A stretch of 64,000 bases of DNA from assembly GCA_029465975.1 (NCBI GenBank), contig CM055741.1, positions 1,383,838-1,447,837 on the forward strand, read 5' to 3'. This DNA comes from Dallia pectoralis. Its lineage: Eukaryota > Chordata > Actinopteri > Esociformes > Umbridae. Under the pieces are notes generated by a model, which saw nothing but the letters and a program-made list of their open reading frames with translations, was not told where the DNA came from and did no database searches. Positions 22,191 to 33,379 of this stretch are shown in pieces (positions within the stretch are counted from its first letter, which is position 1; every line of letters begins with the position of its first letter). The translations under genes were made by a program, and so were the position numbers.

Positions 22191-22323
22191 TTTCTCTTCT
22201 CTTGTTCCTCTGCTTTTCCCAGGACCTCTTTATTCTCCACCTTCACAACAATGTTCAGCCATAAGTCATTTTCATTCATCCAGAGAACGTATTAAGCAAG
22301 CGGGGATTAGTTTACTGAGCTCC
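22191..22323 (-). pseudogene. relic zinc-finger exon 1
   Basis: The minus strand reads WMNENDLWLNIVVKVENKEV then LGKAEEQEK, matching the W..GLWLNIVVKEE core of ZNF exon 1. It is preceded by a decayed start region (GAGCTCAGTAAACTA, equivalent to the SSVN start of ZNF2 with the ATG lost). No finger exon belongs to it, so it marks a vanished gene. Confidence 0.65.
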
Positions 22324-22780
22324 AAGCCTTTAGAAAATGTTTGTGAAAGTTGGCTAATATTATGGGTAGTTCACTACATTTAAAATGACAAGAAAACTAG
22401 AATTGTAGACTACCACACTGTTTAAATAACACATTTAGGATATAAAACCAAAAGTCACTGTTCTGATGGAAGCATTACTTAACCTAAATGTTTTTAAGAT
22501 GTATTTATAGTATTGAAATCTTAAGCATTACAACCACCTTCTGAATAAAATCTAGTGATTGTTTTTCGACGTACATATTCCGTTTAGTTTCTCCAGAACA
22601 TGACAAATTATTTGATAATTTTTTGTTACGTTTGTTAAAAAAATCTTTTGAAGCATACGTTTCATTTCAGTAGATGCGTTACAATATTAAACCAGTTACC
22701 AAAACACAGCTGAGGAACTTCCACAGTGGAAATCAGGAAGGCTTCTCTCCCATGTCTGTACATGTGTTTTCAGGTTCCCC
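22324..22780. other. 3' flank of ZNF4 with fossil finger
   Basis: Near 22735-22780 the minus strand encodes GNLKTHVQT, a finger-helix remnant just past the ZNF4 stop. The same flank follows ZNF5 (about 27475-27525) and ZNF6 (about 31430-31460). The remainder has no gene. Confidence 0.6.
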
Positions 22781-24864
22781 TCATTTCCTAGCATTTTTAG
22801 GACAGTGGTTTAGTTTTTTATAGTGTCTTCGCTCATGATTTTTCAAACTCCCTGATCGAGGAAATGTTTGTTCACACTGGGAGCATTTGTAAGGCTTTTC
22901 TCCTGTGCGTGTCCTCTCATGGTATTGCCTGCCTCCTATGTTACAAAATGTCTTCTCACACATGGAGCATTTGTAAGGCTTTTCACCTGTGTGTGTCCTT
23001 TCATGTCTTATTTGACAACCATGTTGTGCGAAACCCTTTCCACAATAGGAGCAGTTGAAGGGTTTCTCCCCTGTGTGTGTCCTTTCGTGCGTTCTTAAGG
23101 GACTTGAGTTAGCAAAATTCTTTCCACAATGGGTGCATTGGTAAGGCTTTTCTCCAGTGTGTATCCTCTCATGGGATTTTAGGCTCCCTACAGTGGTAAA
23201 AAAATCTCCACAATGTGAGCAATGCAAAAGCTTTTCTCCTGTGTGGAATCTCTCATGTATTTTCAGGCCCAGCACAGCTTTAAAAGTCTTTCCACATTGG
23301 GAACACTTGAAAGGCCTCTCACTGCTGTGAGATGTCTGATGTTGTTTTAGGTAATGTGAACGGGTAAATCTTTTTCCACACTGGGCACATTCATACGGTT
23401 TCTCTCCTGTGTGTGTCTTCTCGTGCTTTTTCAGGGACCACGATGTAAAAAATCTATTTCTACACGTGGAACATTCAAATGGTTTCTCCTCTGTGTGTGT
23501 TGTCTCATGCCGTTTCAGTTGAGATGACAGCACATATCTCTTTCCACACTGGGCACATTCAAAGGGCTTCTCATCTGCGTGTGTCGCCTCATGCTTTTTC
23601 AGGGACCATGACGTAAAAAATCTCTTTCCACACTGGGAACATTCAAATGGCTTCTCTCCTGTGTGTATCTTCTCGTGAAGTTTCAGTTGCAATGGCAGCA
23701 CAAATCTCTTTTCACAATGGGAACATTGAAAGGGTTTCTCTCCTGTGTGCATTTTCTCATGCTTTTTCAGTAGTGATGGCAGCACAAATCTCTTTTCACA
23801 ATGGGAACATTCATAGGGCTTCTCTCCTGTGTGTGTCTTATGATGCTTTTTCAGTAGTGATCGATACACAAATCTCTTTCCACACTGGGAACATTGATGA
23901 GGCTTATCTACAGTGTGTATTTTCTCATGGTCTTTCAGATGTGATAAATTGATAAACTGCTTTCCACACTGGAAGCATTGGTGTTGTCCTGCTAGTCTGG
24001 ACGTTTCTGGGTCTGGTTCCCCTGAAGGACTCTTCCCACATTCGGATTGAGGGTCTGGTGCTTCTCCTGCCAAAGACACACAGAGTAGTTAATGATATAT
24101 TAAGCAGAGACCTAAATAAACCTGCACATGATGAAACTGTCATCCTTTGAGGTTTAATCCACACTAAACTTTTCAAATAATTTACTAAACATTATTTTAA
24201 AGTATTGCAAATGTAACACACAGCAAACCATATTTACTTTTTTTGTCAAATAAAAACAGATGTGAATGAAATTAAACAACAATAAATGGCCAAATGACCT
24301 CCCTCCCAAAGAAAAGGTTTTTGGGCAGTTACACTATTTTAACACCAGCATCTTGGATTTTAAATTATTTTCAGAAAATGTTTATTACATGGACAAACTA
24401 TTTTAAAAATGACAGCTTGTTTGTAGTCCTATTTGTTTGTTTTTTAAGTAGACAATTGCCTTCACGGCTATTTTCTTCTTACTACGTTGTTATTCAAACG
24501 TTATGTTGTGTTTTTCACTCTATTTTAAGAGCACTCACATATTACATTACATTGAAACCACACATCTGTTTAACACTGTACCCAGTAGTTTCTCGTTTTT
24601 AAAATAGTACTCACTGGTATCACTCAGAATTATAACCACTTTCTGGTCTCCCTCTTCTTTTAATGTCAAATTAGTCTCTCCTGTTTTCACGACTGCTTTC
24701 TCCTCTCCCTCATCCTTCTCTTCTTTCACTTGAATCGCTCCTTCCTCTGCTTTTACTGTGACCTCCTCCTCCTCCTCTTCTTTCACCACAATGTTCAACC
24801 ACAGGCCCTGTTTATTCGAGCAGACCTCCTCTTCATCAGGAGGATGGTAGCTTGTTGAGTTCAT
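22781..24864 (-). CDS. C2H2 zinc-finger protein ZNF4 (14 fingers)
   Basis: Exon 1 is 24615-24864 and exon 2 is 22781-24066. The phase-1 GT-AG junction matches ZNF3; the intron is 548 bp and the product about 511 residues. The leader EAPDPQSECGKSPSGEPDPE is followed by fingers CFQCGKQF, CSQCGKRFVYRSLLKKH, CSHCEKRFVLPSLLKKH and so on to CSQCEQTFPRSGSLKNHERRH, then KKLNHCPKNARK. Finger 13 (CSMCEKTFCNIGGRQYHERTR) has Arg in place of the last zinc-binding His. Finger 7 is odd too (CSTCRNRF). The closest paralogue is ZNF5; most differences lie in fingers 7-8 and 11-13. The C-terminal tail, unlike those of ZNF3, 5 and 6, keeps the terminal EQTF finger, so it best represents the ancestral end. Confidence 0.87.
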
Positions 24865-25118
24865 GTCCGGGGATGCTAGTTAGCATAAGAAATACACCTA
24901 TATATATATATCTGACCGAACCGGTTAGCTGAATAAAATGCAGATACGATATTTAATGTGTAGGAAAATTAGCTGAGTTTAGGACACAGAGACTAATCTA
25001 CACAAACAACACCTGAATAGCACCAAGGTATCAGCTACCTTTGAAACCTTAGAGCAACCGCACAAAGAAAATCGGCTTCCTTTTATTTGGGATTTCACGT
25101 GGCACCTAAAGTGGATAC

Positions 25119-25137
25119 ATATCGCCACCTGCTGGAC
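25119..25137 (-). promoter_or_regulatory. shared promoter box upstream of ZNF4
   Basis: The minus strand reads TGTCCAGCAGGTGGCGATA, about 255 bp upstream of the start codon; same sequence as the ZNF3 and ZNF5 boxes. Confidence 0.5.
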
Positions 25138-25179
25138 AGGAGTGGAATAGCTAGAAGGAAAGTTGACGTACAACTTGAA

Positions 25180-26510
25180 CTAGATAGGTTACAATTTCTG
25201 CTGATATTGTGATGTGTGCTTTCTGCCACCCGTAGTCCTCTGTGTACTGATATCAACTGCCAATGTCCAGTTTACGAATAATAATAATAATAATAATAAT
25301 ATATAAGTGAGATTACAATATGTGAGCATAGTAACCTGCCAATTAACCAGCATAATAACTTGCCTTTTAACCAGCATAGTAACCAGAATATTAACCAACA
25401 TAGTAACCTGCCTATTAAACAGCATATTAACGTTCCTATTACTCAGCCTATGAAACAGCATTATAAACTGTCTATTAATTGGCAGAGTAAACAGAAATAT
25501 AACCTGCTTATTAAACAACATGTAACCTGCCTATTAAACAGCATGCAACCTGCCTGTTATACAGCATTGTATCCTGCCTATTCACTAGCATTGTAACCTG
25601 CCTTTTAAACTCCATAATAACCTAGCTAGCGCGCTAACATGCTAACGTTAGTTGTTTGTTTGAATGTATGCATGCACATACAGCAGCTGCTAACTGGCAC
25701 CCTAGCATTAGATGTTTTGAGTGTAAACTGCCCAGAGACAGATACACGTTCAACATACAGCAGCAGCTGTAGCTAGTGTTTGTGGCTGTTGCCTGGCAAC
25801 CATGCCTGTGTCAGTTGAATAGATTCAGGCATGGTTGTATACTTTTAGCTATACTAACAAAAGTATTACTCACACAGTTTAAACAATTACATCATGAGAA
25901 TCCTAAGAACCAGACAGACATTTGTATGTATAATATGTATCTGTAACCTCAGAGATGTAGGCGCTATCACAATTTACAAACGACAAAGAAAACACTCAGT
26001 CGATTTGCAGAGTGCAGTTTCAAACCGTTTTAATGGGTGTCTATGGGGAGGCGCTAGTTGGAAACATAACGTAATAACGCTAGGACATAACGTAATAACT
26101 ATTTATGTTACAGCTTATTTTTGTACATTGTTAATGACAGCACAAATAGCTGAACGTTTTGATATGCCATTTGTGTGTATAGACTTGAAACTAGCAACAG
26201 TAACAGTTTATAAATGTTCTCAACATTTTCACATGGAAGGGCGCTCACACTCTAATTTTTGAACATTCTACCAATGTATTTCAATGAGGATTAATTAGCG
26301 ACAATATCGTTAATATCTCGTAAACTACAGAACGGAACCTTCTACAAATTAATAGCAACAAAATAGGGTTCGAGACGCACATTTTGACACTTTTTTGTCC
26401 ATCTAGTGCAAAAACTGTGGGAGGAGATAGGGTGGTCAAAAAGTGATATAATAATAATAATATATATGTGAGATTACAATATGTGGCTTGACCATTGTCA
26501 AGCACACATA
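25180..26510. other. about 1.3-kb insertion in the duplicated unit between ZNF4 and ZNF5
   Basis: The ZNF3/ZNF4 interval runs directly from GTTGACCTACAGCTTGAATA into AGCATTTAATGAGAATTATT at about 21678-21705. In the ZNF4/ZNF5 interval these two landmarks are separated by about 1.3 kb. The insert starts with a degenerate tandem repeat (about 25325-25625, core AACCTGCCTATTAAACAGCA). It has ATAATAATAAT tracts plus GTGAGATTACAATATGTG near both ends (about 25275-25325 and 26440-26485). It could be a non-autonomous element; no family recognised and no transposase frame. Confidence 0.6.
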
Positions 26511-27582
26511 ATAATCATTTAATGAGAATTATTATTATATGACACCTGCTTTGATAAAGACGAACAAAAACTGTAAATACACAAAGAAGCTACATTTGGT
26601 ATTTTAAATATGGGAAACACAAATTGGGTTGCTCAGATGAAATAATATTTTAATCACATCTTTGTACATGATTAAAGGCCTTCAATTGCAATTTCACAAG
26701 AATGTGGAAAGAACCCCATGAATGACATATATATGCAACAAAATTAACAAGATAAACGCAATGAACAATTAAACAAGGCAATAGAAGAAAATGCATTTAT
26801 TTTAATATTTTTTGCTCTAAAATCTAGGCCTCAAAGTATACACACAAGATGATAATTATAAATTACATCAAAAACACAAATCTGAAACCTCCCAATTCAG
26901 CAAGTCTTCATCTCCCCTTAAAAAAACAACCTAAATGTTCTCAGATTTAAAAACAACCACATCCTTGCCGGAGCTGAACTTTAGGGAAGTGTATCTACAT
27001 TGTGGATAATCTATCCCCTTTACACTGCTACCAAAACGAAAGCATATAAAAGTACAGACAGATATCTGCACTTTCGATCAGGGTGGGTTAATAATCATAC
27101 CGTTTCAGAGGCGAAGGGCAAAGAATTCTTCATTGTCAAAACTATGGTGAGTGCTAATTCATCTAAATTACTGTTGGTTCAATGGGTGGTCAATGTAGCT
27201 AAGTGAAGCCAGTATAACACAGAATCTAGTGACATAAATGTACAGGTAATATCAGTTTATTATGCGATGTCAGGTAAACCACATCAAATGACTAATGTCT
27301 TCTTATTTTAACTAACATTTTTATACAGTCCAGCTAAAACAACAGAATATAACAAAATATTTGACAATAAATTGTACGTTTGTTAAAAATGTTTTAAAAC
27401 ATTTAATTTCAGTAGACGCGTTACAATATTAAACCAGTTACCAAAGCACAGATAAGGAACTTCCACAGTGGAAATCAGGAAGGCTTCTCTCCCATGTCTG
27501 TACTTGTGTTTTCAGGTTCCCCTCATTTTCCAGCATTTTTTGGACAGTGGTTTATTTTTATAGTCTGTTCACTCGTGATTTT
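26511..27582. other. duplicated intergenic unit, 3' flank of ZNF5
   Basis: Homologous to about 21697-22780. Holds the fossil finger helix GNLKTHVQT near 27475-27525. Otherwise non-coding. Confidence 0.6.
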
Positions 27583-29460
27583 TCAAACGCCCCGATCGAG
27601 GAAATGTTTGTTGGCACTGGGAGCATTTGAAAGGCTTTTCTCCTGTGTGTGTGTCCTCTCATGGTATTGCCTGCCTCCTATGTTACTGAATTTCTTCTCA
27701 CACATGGAGCATTTATAAGGCTTTTCACCTGTGTGTGTCCTTTCATGTTGTTTTCGGCAACCTTGTTGTGCGAAACCCTTTCCACAATGAGAGCAGTTGT
27801 AAGGTTTCTCTCCTGTGTGTGTCCTTACGTGTATTTTTAAAGGACTTGAGTTAGCAAAATTCTTTCCACAATGGGTGCATTGGTAAGGCTTTTCTCCAGT
27901 GTGTATCCTCTCATGGGATTTTAGGCTCCCTACAGTGGTAAAAAAATCTCCACAATGTGAGCAATGCAAAAGCTTTTCTCCTGTGTGGAATCTCTCATGT
28001 ATTTTCAGGCCCAACACAGCTTTAAAAGTCTTTCCACATTGGGAACACTTAAAAGGCCTCTCATTGCTGTGAGATGTCTGATGTTGTTTTAGGTAATGTG
28101 ACTGGGTAAATCTCTTTCCACACTGGGCACATTCATACGGTTTCTCTCCTGTGTGTGTCTTCTCATGCTTTTTCAGAGACGATGAGGTAAGAAATCTATT
28201 TCCACACTGGGAACATTCAAATGGTTTCTCCTCTGTGTGTGTTGTCTCATGCCGTTTCAGTTGAGATGACAGCACATATCTCTTTCCACACTGGGCACAT
28301 TCAAAGGGCTTCTCATCTGCGTGTGTCGTCTCATGCTTTTTCAGGGACCATGATGTAAAAAATCTCTTTCCACACTGGGAACATTCAAATGGCTTCTCTC
28401 CTGTGTGTATCTTCTCATGAAGTTTCAGTTGCAATGGCAGCACAAATCTCTTTTCACAATGGGAACATTGAAAGGGTTTCTCTCCTGTGTGCAATTTCTC
28501 ATGCTTTTTCAGTAGTGATGGCAGCACAAATCTCTTTTCACACTGGGAACATTCATAGGGCTTCTCTCCTGTGTGTGTCTTATGATGCTTTTTCAGTAGT
28601 GATCGATACACAAATCTCTTTCCACACTGGGAACATTGATGAGGCTTATCTACAGTGTGTATTTTCTCATGGTCTTTCAGATGTGATAAATTGATAAACC
28701 GCTTTCCACACTGGAAGCATTGGTGTTGTCCTGCTGGTATGGACGTCTCTGGGTCTGGTTCCCCTGAAGGACTCTTCCCACATTCGGATTGAGGGTCTGG
28801 TGCTTCTCCTGCCAAAGACACACAGAGTATTTAATGATATATTAAACAAAGACATACATTAAACCTGCATTTAAACAAAGACATACATTAAACCTGCACA
28901 TGATTAAATTGTCATCCTATGAGGTTTAATCCACACTAAACTCTAAACATTATTTTAAGTATTGCAAATGTAACACACTACAAACCTTATTAAATTAACT
29001 TTATTGTCAAATAAAAACAGTTGAGAAGACAAAAACAACAAAACAAATTTTGGACTGTTACACTATTTTAACACCAGCATTTGGGATAGCAAGATATGTT
29101 GCTTTTTTCACTCTCTTTTAGGAGCACTCACATATTACATTACATTGAAACCACACATCTGTTTAACACTGTACCCAGTAGTTTCTCGTTTTTAAAATAG
29201 TACTCACTGGTATCACTCAGAATTATAACCACTTTCTGGTCTCCCTCTTCTTTTAATGTCAAATTAGTCTCTCCTTCTGTTTTCACGACTGCTTTCTCCT
29301 CTCCCTCATCCTTCTCTTCTTTCACTTGAATCGCTCCTTCCTCTGCTTTTACTGTGACCTCCTCCTCCTCCTCTTCTTTCACCACAATGTTCAACCACAG
29401 GCCCTGTTTATTCGAGCAGACCTCCTCTTCATCAGGAGGATGGTAGCTTGTTGAGTTCAT
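27583..29460 (-). CDS. C2H2 zinc-finger protein ZNF5 (13 fingers, truncated C-terminus)
   Basis: Exon 1 is 29208-29460 (identical to ZNF3/4 except for one inserted Glu, VVKTEGET) and exon 2 is 27583-28808. The junction is phase-1 GT-AG; the intron is 399 bp and the product about 492 residues. After the leader GEPDPETSIPAGQHQ come 13 canonical fingers, CFQCGKRF to CSMCEKKFSNIGGRQYHERT. The frame then shifts: the linker CA run at about 27644-27655 has one extra CA relative to ZNF4, so the protein ends HTQEKSLSNAPSANKHFLDR GV instead of making finger 14. In the original frame that finger also meets a TGA after KNHE. Otherwise about as complete as ZNF4 and likely functional. Confidence 0.85.
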
Positions 29461-29724
29461 GTCCGGGGATGCTAGTTAGCATAAGAGATAAACCTAAATA
29501 TATACCTGATAAAAACCAGTTAGCTGAATAAAATGCAGATACGATATTAAATGTGTAGATAAACTAGCTGTGTTTAAGACACAGAGACTAATCTACACAA
29601 ACAACACCTGAATAGCACCACGGTATCAGCTACCTTTTTGGCAACAAACCTTGGACTAACCGCAAACCGGAAATCATCTACCTTTTACGATAGGATTTTA
29701 CATGTGGCACCTAAAGTGGAAACA

Positions 29725-29742
29725 TATCGCCACCTGCTGGAC
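29725..29742 (-). promoter_or_regulatory. shared promoter box upstream of ZNF5
   Basis: The minus strand reads GTCCAGCAGGTGGCGATA, about 265 bp upstream of the ZNF5 start codon. Confidence 0.5.
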
Positions 29743-30300
29743 AGGAGTGGAATAGCTAGAAGGAAAGTTCACAATCTTTTGAGAAAGCATATTTAGCGAT
29801 GAATTATTAATATATATATATATTACTTTTGATAAAAACGGGGGAAAAACGGTATAAACAAACATGAGATACATTTCATTTTTTAATATAATGGGAAATA
29901 CTAATTGTACAGGTCAGATGAAATGTTATTTTAAATCACCTTATTGTACCTGATTAAAGGCCTTCATTTGCAAGATGACAAGAGCGTTAACAGAACCCCA
30001 TAAACATAAAACAAAATAAACGCAATGAACAATGTCAATTGAAGAAAATGCATATAGTTTATATTTTTAATCTAAAAAAACGAAGCCTCGTAAAGTACAC
30101 GCAAGACAATTTTTATCATTTGAATTAAATCGGAAATAAAAAATAAATCGAAAATATCACAATTGAGTACCTCTTAAAATCCCATTTAATTGCAACGCTG
30201 AATGTACACAGATTTAGCCAAATGTCTTTAAAATCACACATCAACTAAACTAGCCACATGTGTTAAATTGTAGTAATTCACCAGATGTTTTCCACATGAT
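29743..30300. other. intergenic, decayed copy of the duplicated unit
   Basis: AT-rich, with recognisable but diverged similarity to 21697-22190 (for example GGAAATACTAATTG...CAGATGAAATGTTATTTTAA). No gene. Confidence 0.5.
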
Positions 30301-30400
30301 TTCTCTTCTCTTAAACATTAAACGCTCGTTCCTCTGCCTTTAACAGGACCTCTTTATGTTCAACTCTTAATTCGTCCAGCAGACTCGGGAGGTAAATAGG
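30301..30400 (-). pseudogene. second relic zinc-finger exon 1
   Basis: TTCCTCTGCCTTTAACAGGA then CCTCTTTATGTTCAACTCTT align with the relic at 22191-22323, and GTCCAGCAGACTCGGGAG aligns with the exon 1 of ZNF2. Heavily decayed with no finger exon of its own. A promoter box lies 230 bp upstream, as in the live genes. Confidence 0.5.
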
Positions 30401-30626
30401 TAACTAGCTAGCATAAACGACACGACTAGTCCTAATCACCACTGAATCAAATGCAATTATGACATAGTACATTGTTTGTTTACACACTGTGAAAAAAGTA
30501 CAAGAAAATCACATAAACCGCCCCAAAATGATGCTGAGCAATGCTGGCTAGACACCGGCAAAATGCGGAAATAATTCTTCTTCTTCTAGGGATTTTACGT
30601 GGCAGCGTGCAACCATACTTGGTGCA

Positions 30627-30645
30627 TTACCGCCACCAAGTGGAG
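30627..30645 (-). promoter_or_regulatory. orphan promoter box of the relic gene
   Basis: The minus strand reads TCCACTTGGTGGCGGTA, diverged from the TCCAGCAGGTGGCGATA box. It is spaced correctly from the relic exon at 30301-30400. Confidence 0.4.
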
Positions 30646-31531
30646 TGACGAAGTACTACAGGAAAGGTTGACCTGGGCCAAGAGTAGTTCTTTCGTGGAA
30701 ATCACAAAATGGAATGTACAAAGAGTAGTTTCTTGGAACAGGTAAAGCTTTATGTCAAGATTCATGAACCTGAAGCAATTTCCCAAAACCTCTGTCAATT
30801 GTGTTTTGTCAAAAGTCCACAGCCTGAAGGTTTGAGCCTAGCTATTTCTGTTTTAGCATAACCCATGTGCTTTCTTCCTCTGTGTGTATGTCATTGTGCC
30901 CCCGTATCAAGATGCCAAGATGTCTATATGGACACAGATAGAGAAGCCAAAGCAAATCCATCTGTGGAAAGCACATCTTATACAAGGACGCAGAGCCGAA
31001 GTCCACAATGACATTACTGAATTACTGGAACATACTTAGAATAAACAGTATGGTTATCAATAATAATATCAACATAGAATTTAAAAAAAATCAACTACAG
31101 TTCTCACTGCCAACTAGTGGCATTTCTCCTATTTCCTCTTCACACAGAAGAGCAATGGTCTAATGAACTGGATAAAAACGACACCCAGTTTGACAAGCGC
31201 AACATGAGGAGCACCGGCAGTGCTGGATTATAAATGTATTAAACACTTTTTTTACATTTTAGCTATAACAACAGAACATGACACATTATTTCAGTTTTTT
31301 ATTACATATGTTAAAATGGTTATGATTTTGAAACATACATTTATTTTAAGTAGATATGTTGCAATATTAAACTAGTTACCAAAACACAGATTAGGTACCT
31401 CCAGTGGAAATCAGGAAGGCTTCTCTCACATGTCTGTACTGGCGTTTTCAGGTTCCTGTCATTTTCAAAAAATTTTGGACAGTGGATTATTTTCTATGGT
31501 GTGTTTGCCCATATCAGGGTAATGTTTGTTC
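30646..31531. other. intergenic, 3' flank of ZNF6
   Basis: No gene recognised. The last 150 bp matches the 3' flanks of ZNF4 and ZNF5, including the fossil finger helix near 31430-31460. Confidence 0.5.
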
Positions 31532-33379
31532 TCACTTGGAGCATTTATAAAGCTTTTCTCCTGTGTGTGTCTTCTCATGTTTTCTCAGGCACCCTGATGT
31601 GATAAAAGACTTTCCACAGAGAGCACAGTAGTAAGGCTTTTCTCCCGTGTGTGTCCTTTCATGCTTTTGCCGGCTNNNNNNNNNNNNNNNNNNNNNNNNN
31701 NNNNNNNNNNNNNNNNNNNNNNNNNNNNNNNNNNNNNNNNNNNNNNNNNNNNNNNNNNNNNNNNNNNNNNNNNNNNNNNNNNNNNNNNNNNNNNNNNNNN
31801 NNNNNNNNNNNNNNNNNNNNNNNNNNNNNNNNNNNNNNNNNNNNNNNNNNNNNNNNNNNNNNNNNNNNNNNNNNNNNNNNNNNNNNNNNNNNNNNNNNNN
31901 NNNNNNNNNNNNNNNNNNNNNNNNNNNNNNNNNNNNNNNNNNNNNNNNNNNNNNNNNNNNNNNNNNNNNNNNNNNNNNNNNNNNNNNNNNNNNNNNNNNN
32001 NNNNNNNNNNNNNNNNNNNNNNNNNNNNNNNNNNNNNNNNNNNNNNNNNNNNNNNNNNNNNNNNNNNNNNNNNNNNNNNNNNNNNNNNNNNNNNNNNNNN
32101 NNNNNNNNNNNNNNNNNNNNNNNNNNNNNNNNNNNNNNNNNNNNNNNNNNNNNNNNNNNNNNNNNNNNNNNNNNNGGGAGCAGTGATAAGGCACCTCTCC
32201 AGTATCAATTTTTTTCCCGCACTGGGAGCATTGGTAAGTCTTCTGTCCTACGTGTGTTGTCATGTGCCTTTTCAGGTGCTCTAACTGGGTAAATCTCTTT
32301 CCACACTGGGAACATTCAAAGGGCTTCTCTCCTAGGTGTGTTGTCTGGTGTCTTTTCAGATGCACTGACTGGGTAAATCTCTTTCCACACTGAGAACATT
32401 CATAGGGCTTTTCTCCTGTATGTGTTTTCTCATGCTTTTTCAAATGTGAAGACAGCGCAAAACTCTTTCCACATTCAGAACATTGATGAGGTTTCTCTCC
32501 AGTATGTAGTTTATTGTGATCTTTCAAATGTGATGAAGAGATAAAACTCTTTCCACATTGGGAGCAGTGGTGAGGTCTTGCTGGTTTGGTTGTCTCTGGA
32601 TCCGGTTCACCTAAGGTAGTCTTCGTGCTGCCAGAGGAGAAATCTGGTGTTTCACCTGGAGAAGATGAGCAAGTATTAAAATAAATACATAGCAGAAGCC
32701 TGTACAAAATCTACACATAATACAACTGTATTCAGGTTAAATCGGAAATAGACGTATTTGGACAGTGATGTACATTTTAAACATTTTCTTACAATACTAT
32801 GTCCTTCCCATCCATGATCTGGGAACTGTTAGATTTACTTGCTCAAGGAAAGAACCGAGTTTTTTTTACCTTGTCTATGACTCGAGATGACAACCTGCCA
32901 AAACGAATATTTACTAGTATTTTACCTAACAAAAACATAACAAACATATGTGCAACCTATAATGTTCTGAATATTTAGCGAGTTATTGATATGATAAGTC
33001 GTGTCCACAATCGCGTATCTCAGCAGCCATTTTGTTTTAGTTTCTACGGTGTAATGACCCAACACACACACATCATTTAAACATTATATTTTCCTGTTTT
33101 TCAGACAGTACTCGCCGATATTAATGAGAGACCCGATCTCCAGTTCCTCGTCTTCTCCTTTTAAAGTGACAGTAATCGACCTCTCCTCCTTCACTACAAA
33201 TAAGGCGTCTTCCTGTTTCCCTTCTTGCACTTCTATTCTCACAGTCCTATCCACCTCCTGTTCCACTTTTAACTCTCCTTCCTCTCCTTGAATGTGTCAT
33301 TCTCCTCTTTCACGACTATATTCAGCCACATGCCCTCTCTGTTTGTCCAGCAGATCTCATTGCAGTTTCCTGAGCTCAT
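31532..33379 (-). pseudogene. C2H2 zinc-finger gene ZNF6, damaged and interrupted by an assembly gap
   Basis: The finger exon 31532-32655 starts after CTTCTCCAG|GT (leader ETPDFSSGSTKTTLGEPDPE). It encodes four good fingers (CSQCGKSFISSSHLKDH onward), a collapsed fifth (CSQCGKKIDTGEVPYHCS), then 500 N. After the gap come the end of one finger, one full finger (CALCGKSFITSGCLRKH) and a stop in the next: KCSK followed by TGA where the second Cys should be. Exon 1 (33116-33379) starts MSSGNCNEICWTNREGMWLN but has a 1-bp deletion and reaches TAA after 36 codons; the following acidic part is in another frame. Its donor is G|GCGAGT rather than GT. I judge it a pseudogene, although assembly error beside the gap cannot be excluded. 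Confidence 0.6.
31676..32175. other. assembly gap of 500 N
   Basis: Exactly 500 N inside the ZNF6 finger exon. The round number suggests a placeholder, so real length and finger number are unknown. Frames drawn across it are meaningless. Confidence 1.

Noticed and set aside
25894..26262. 122-codon plus-strand frame in the inserted segment
   Set aside because: No recognisable domain, AT-rich and in a probably non-autonomous insertion.
31585..32292. Frames of about 200 codons across the N run
   Set aside because: Bases unknown; the frame is only undefined codons.
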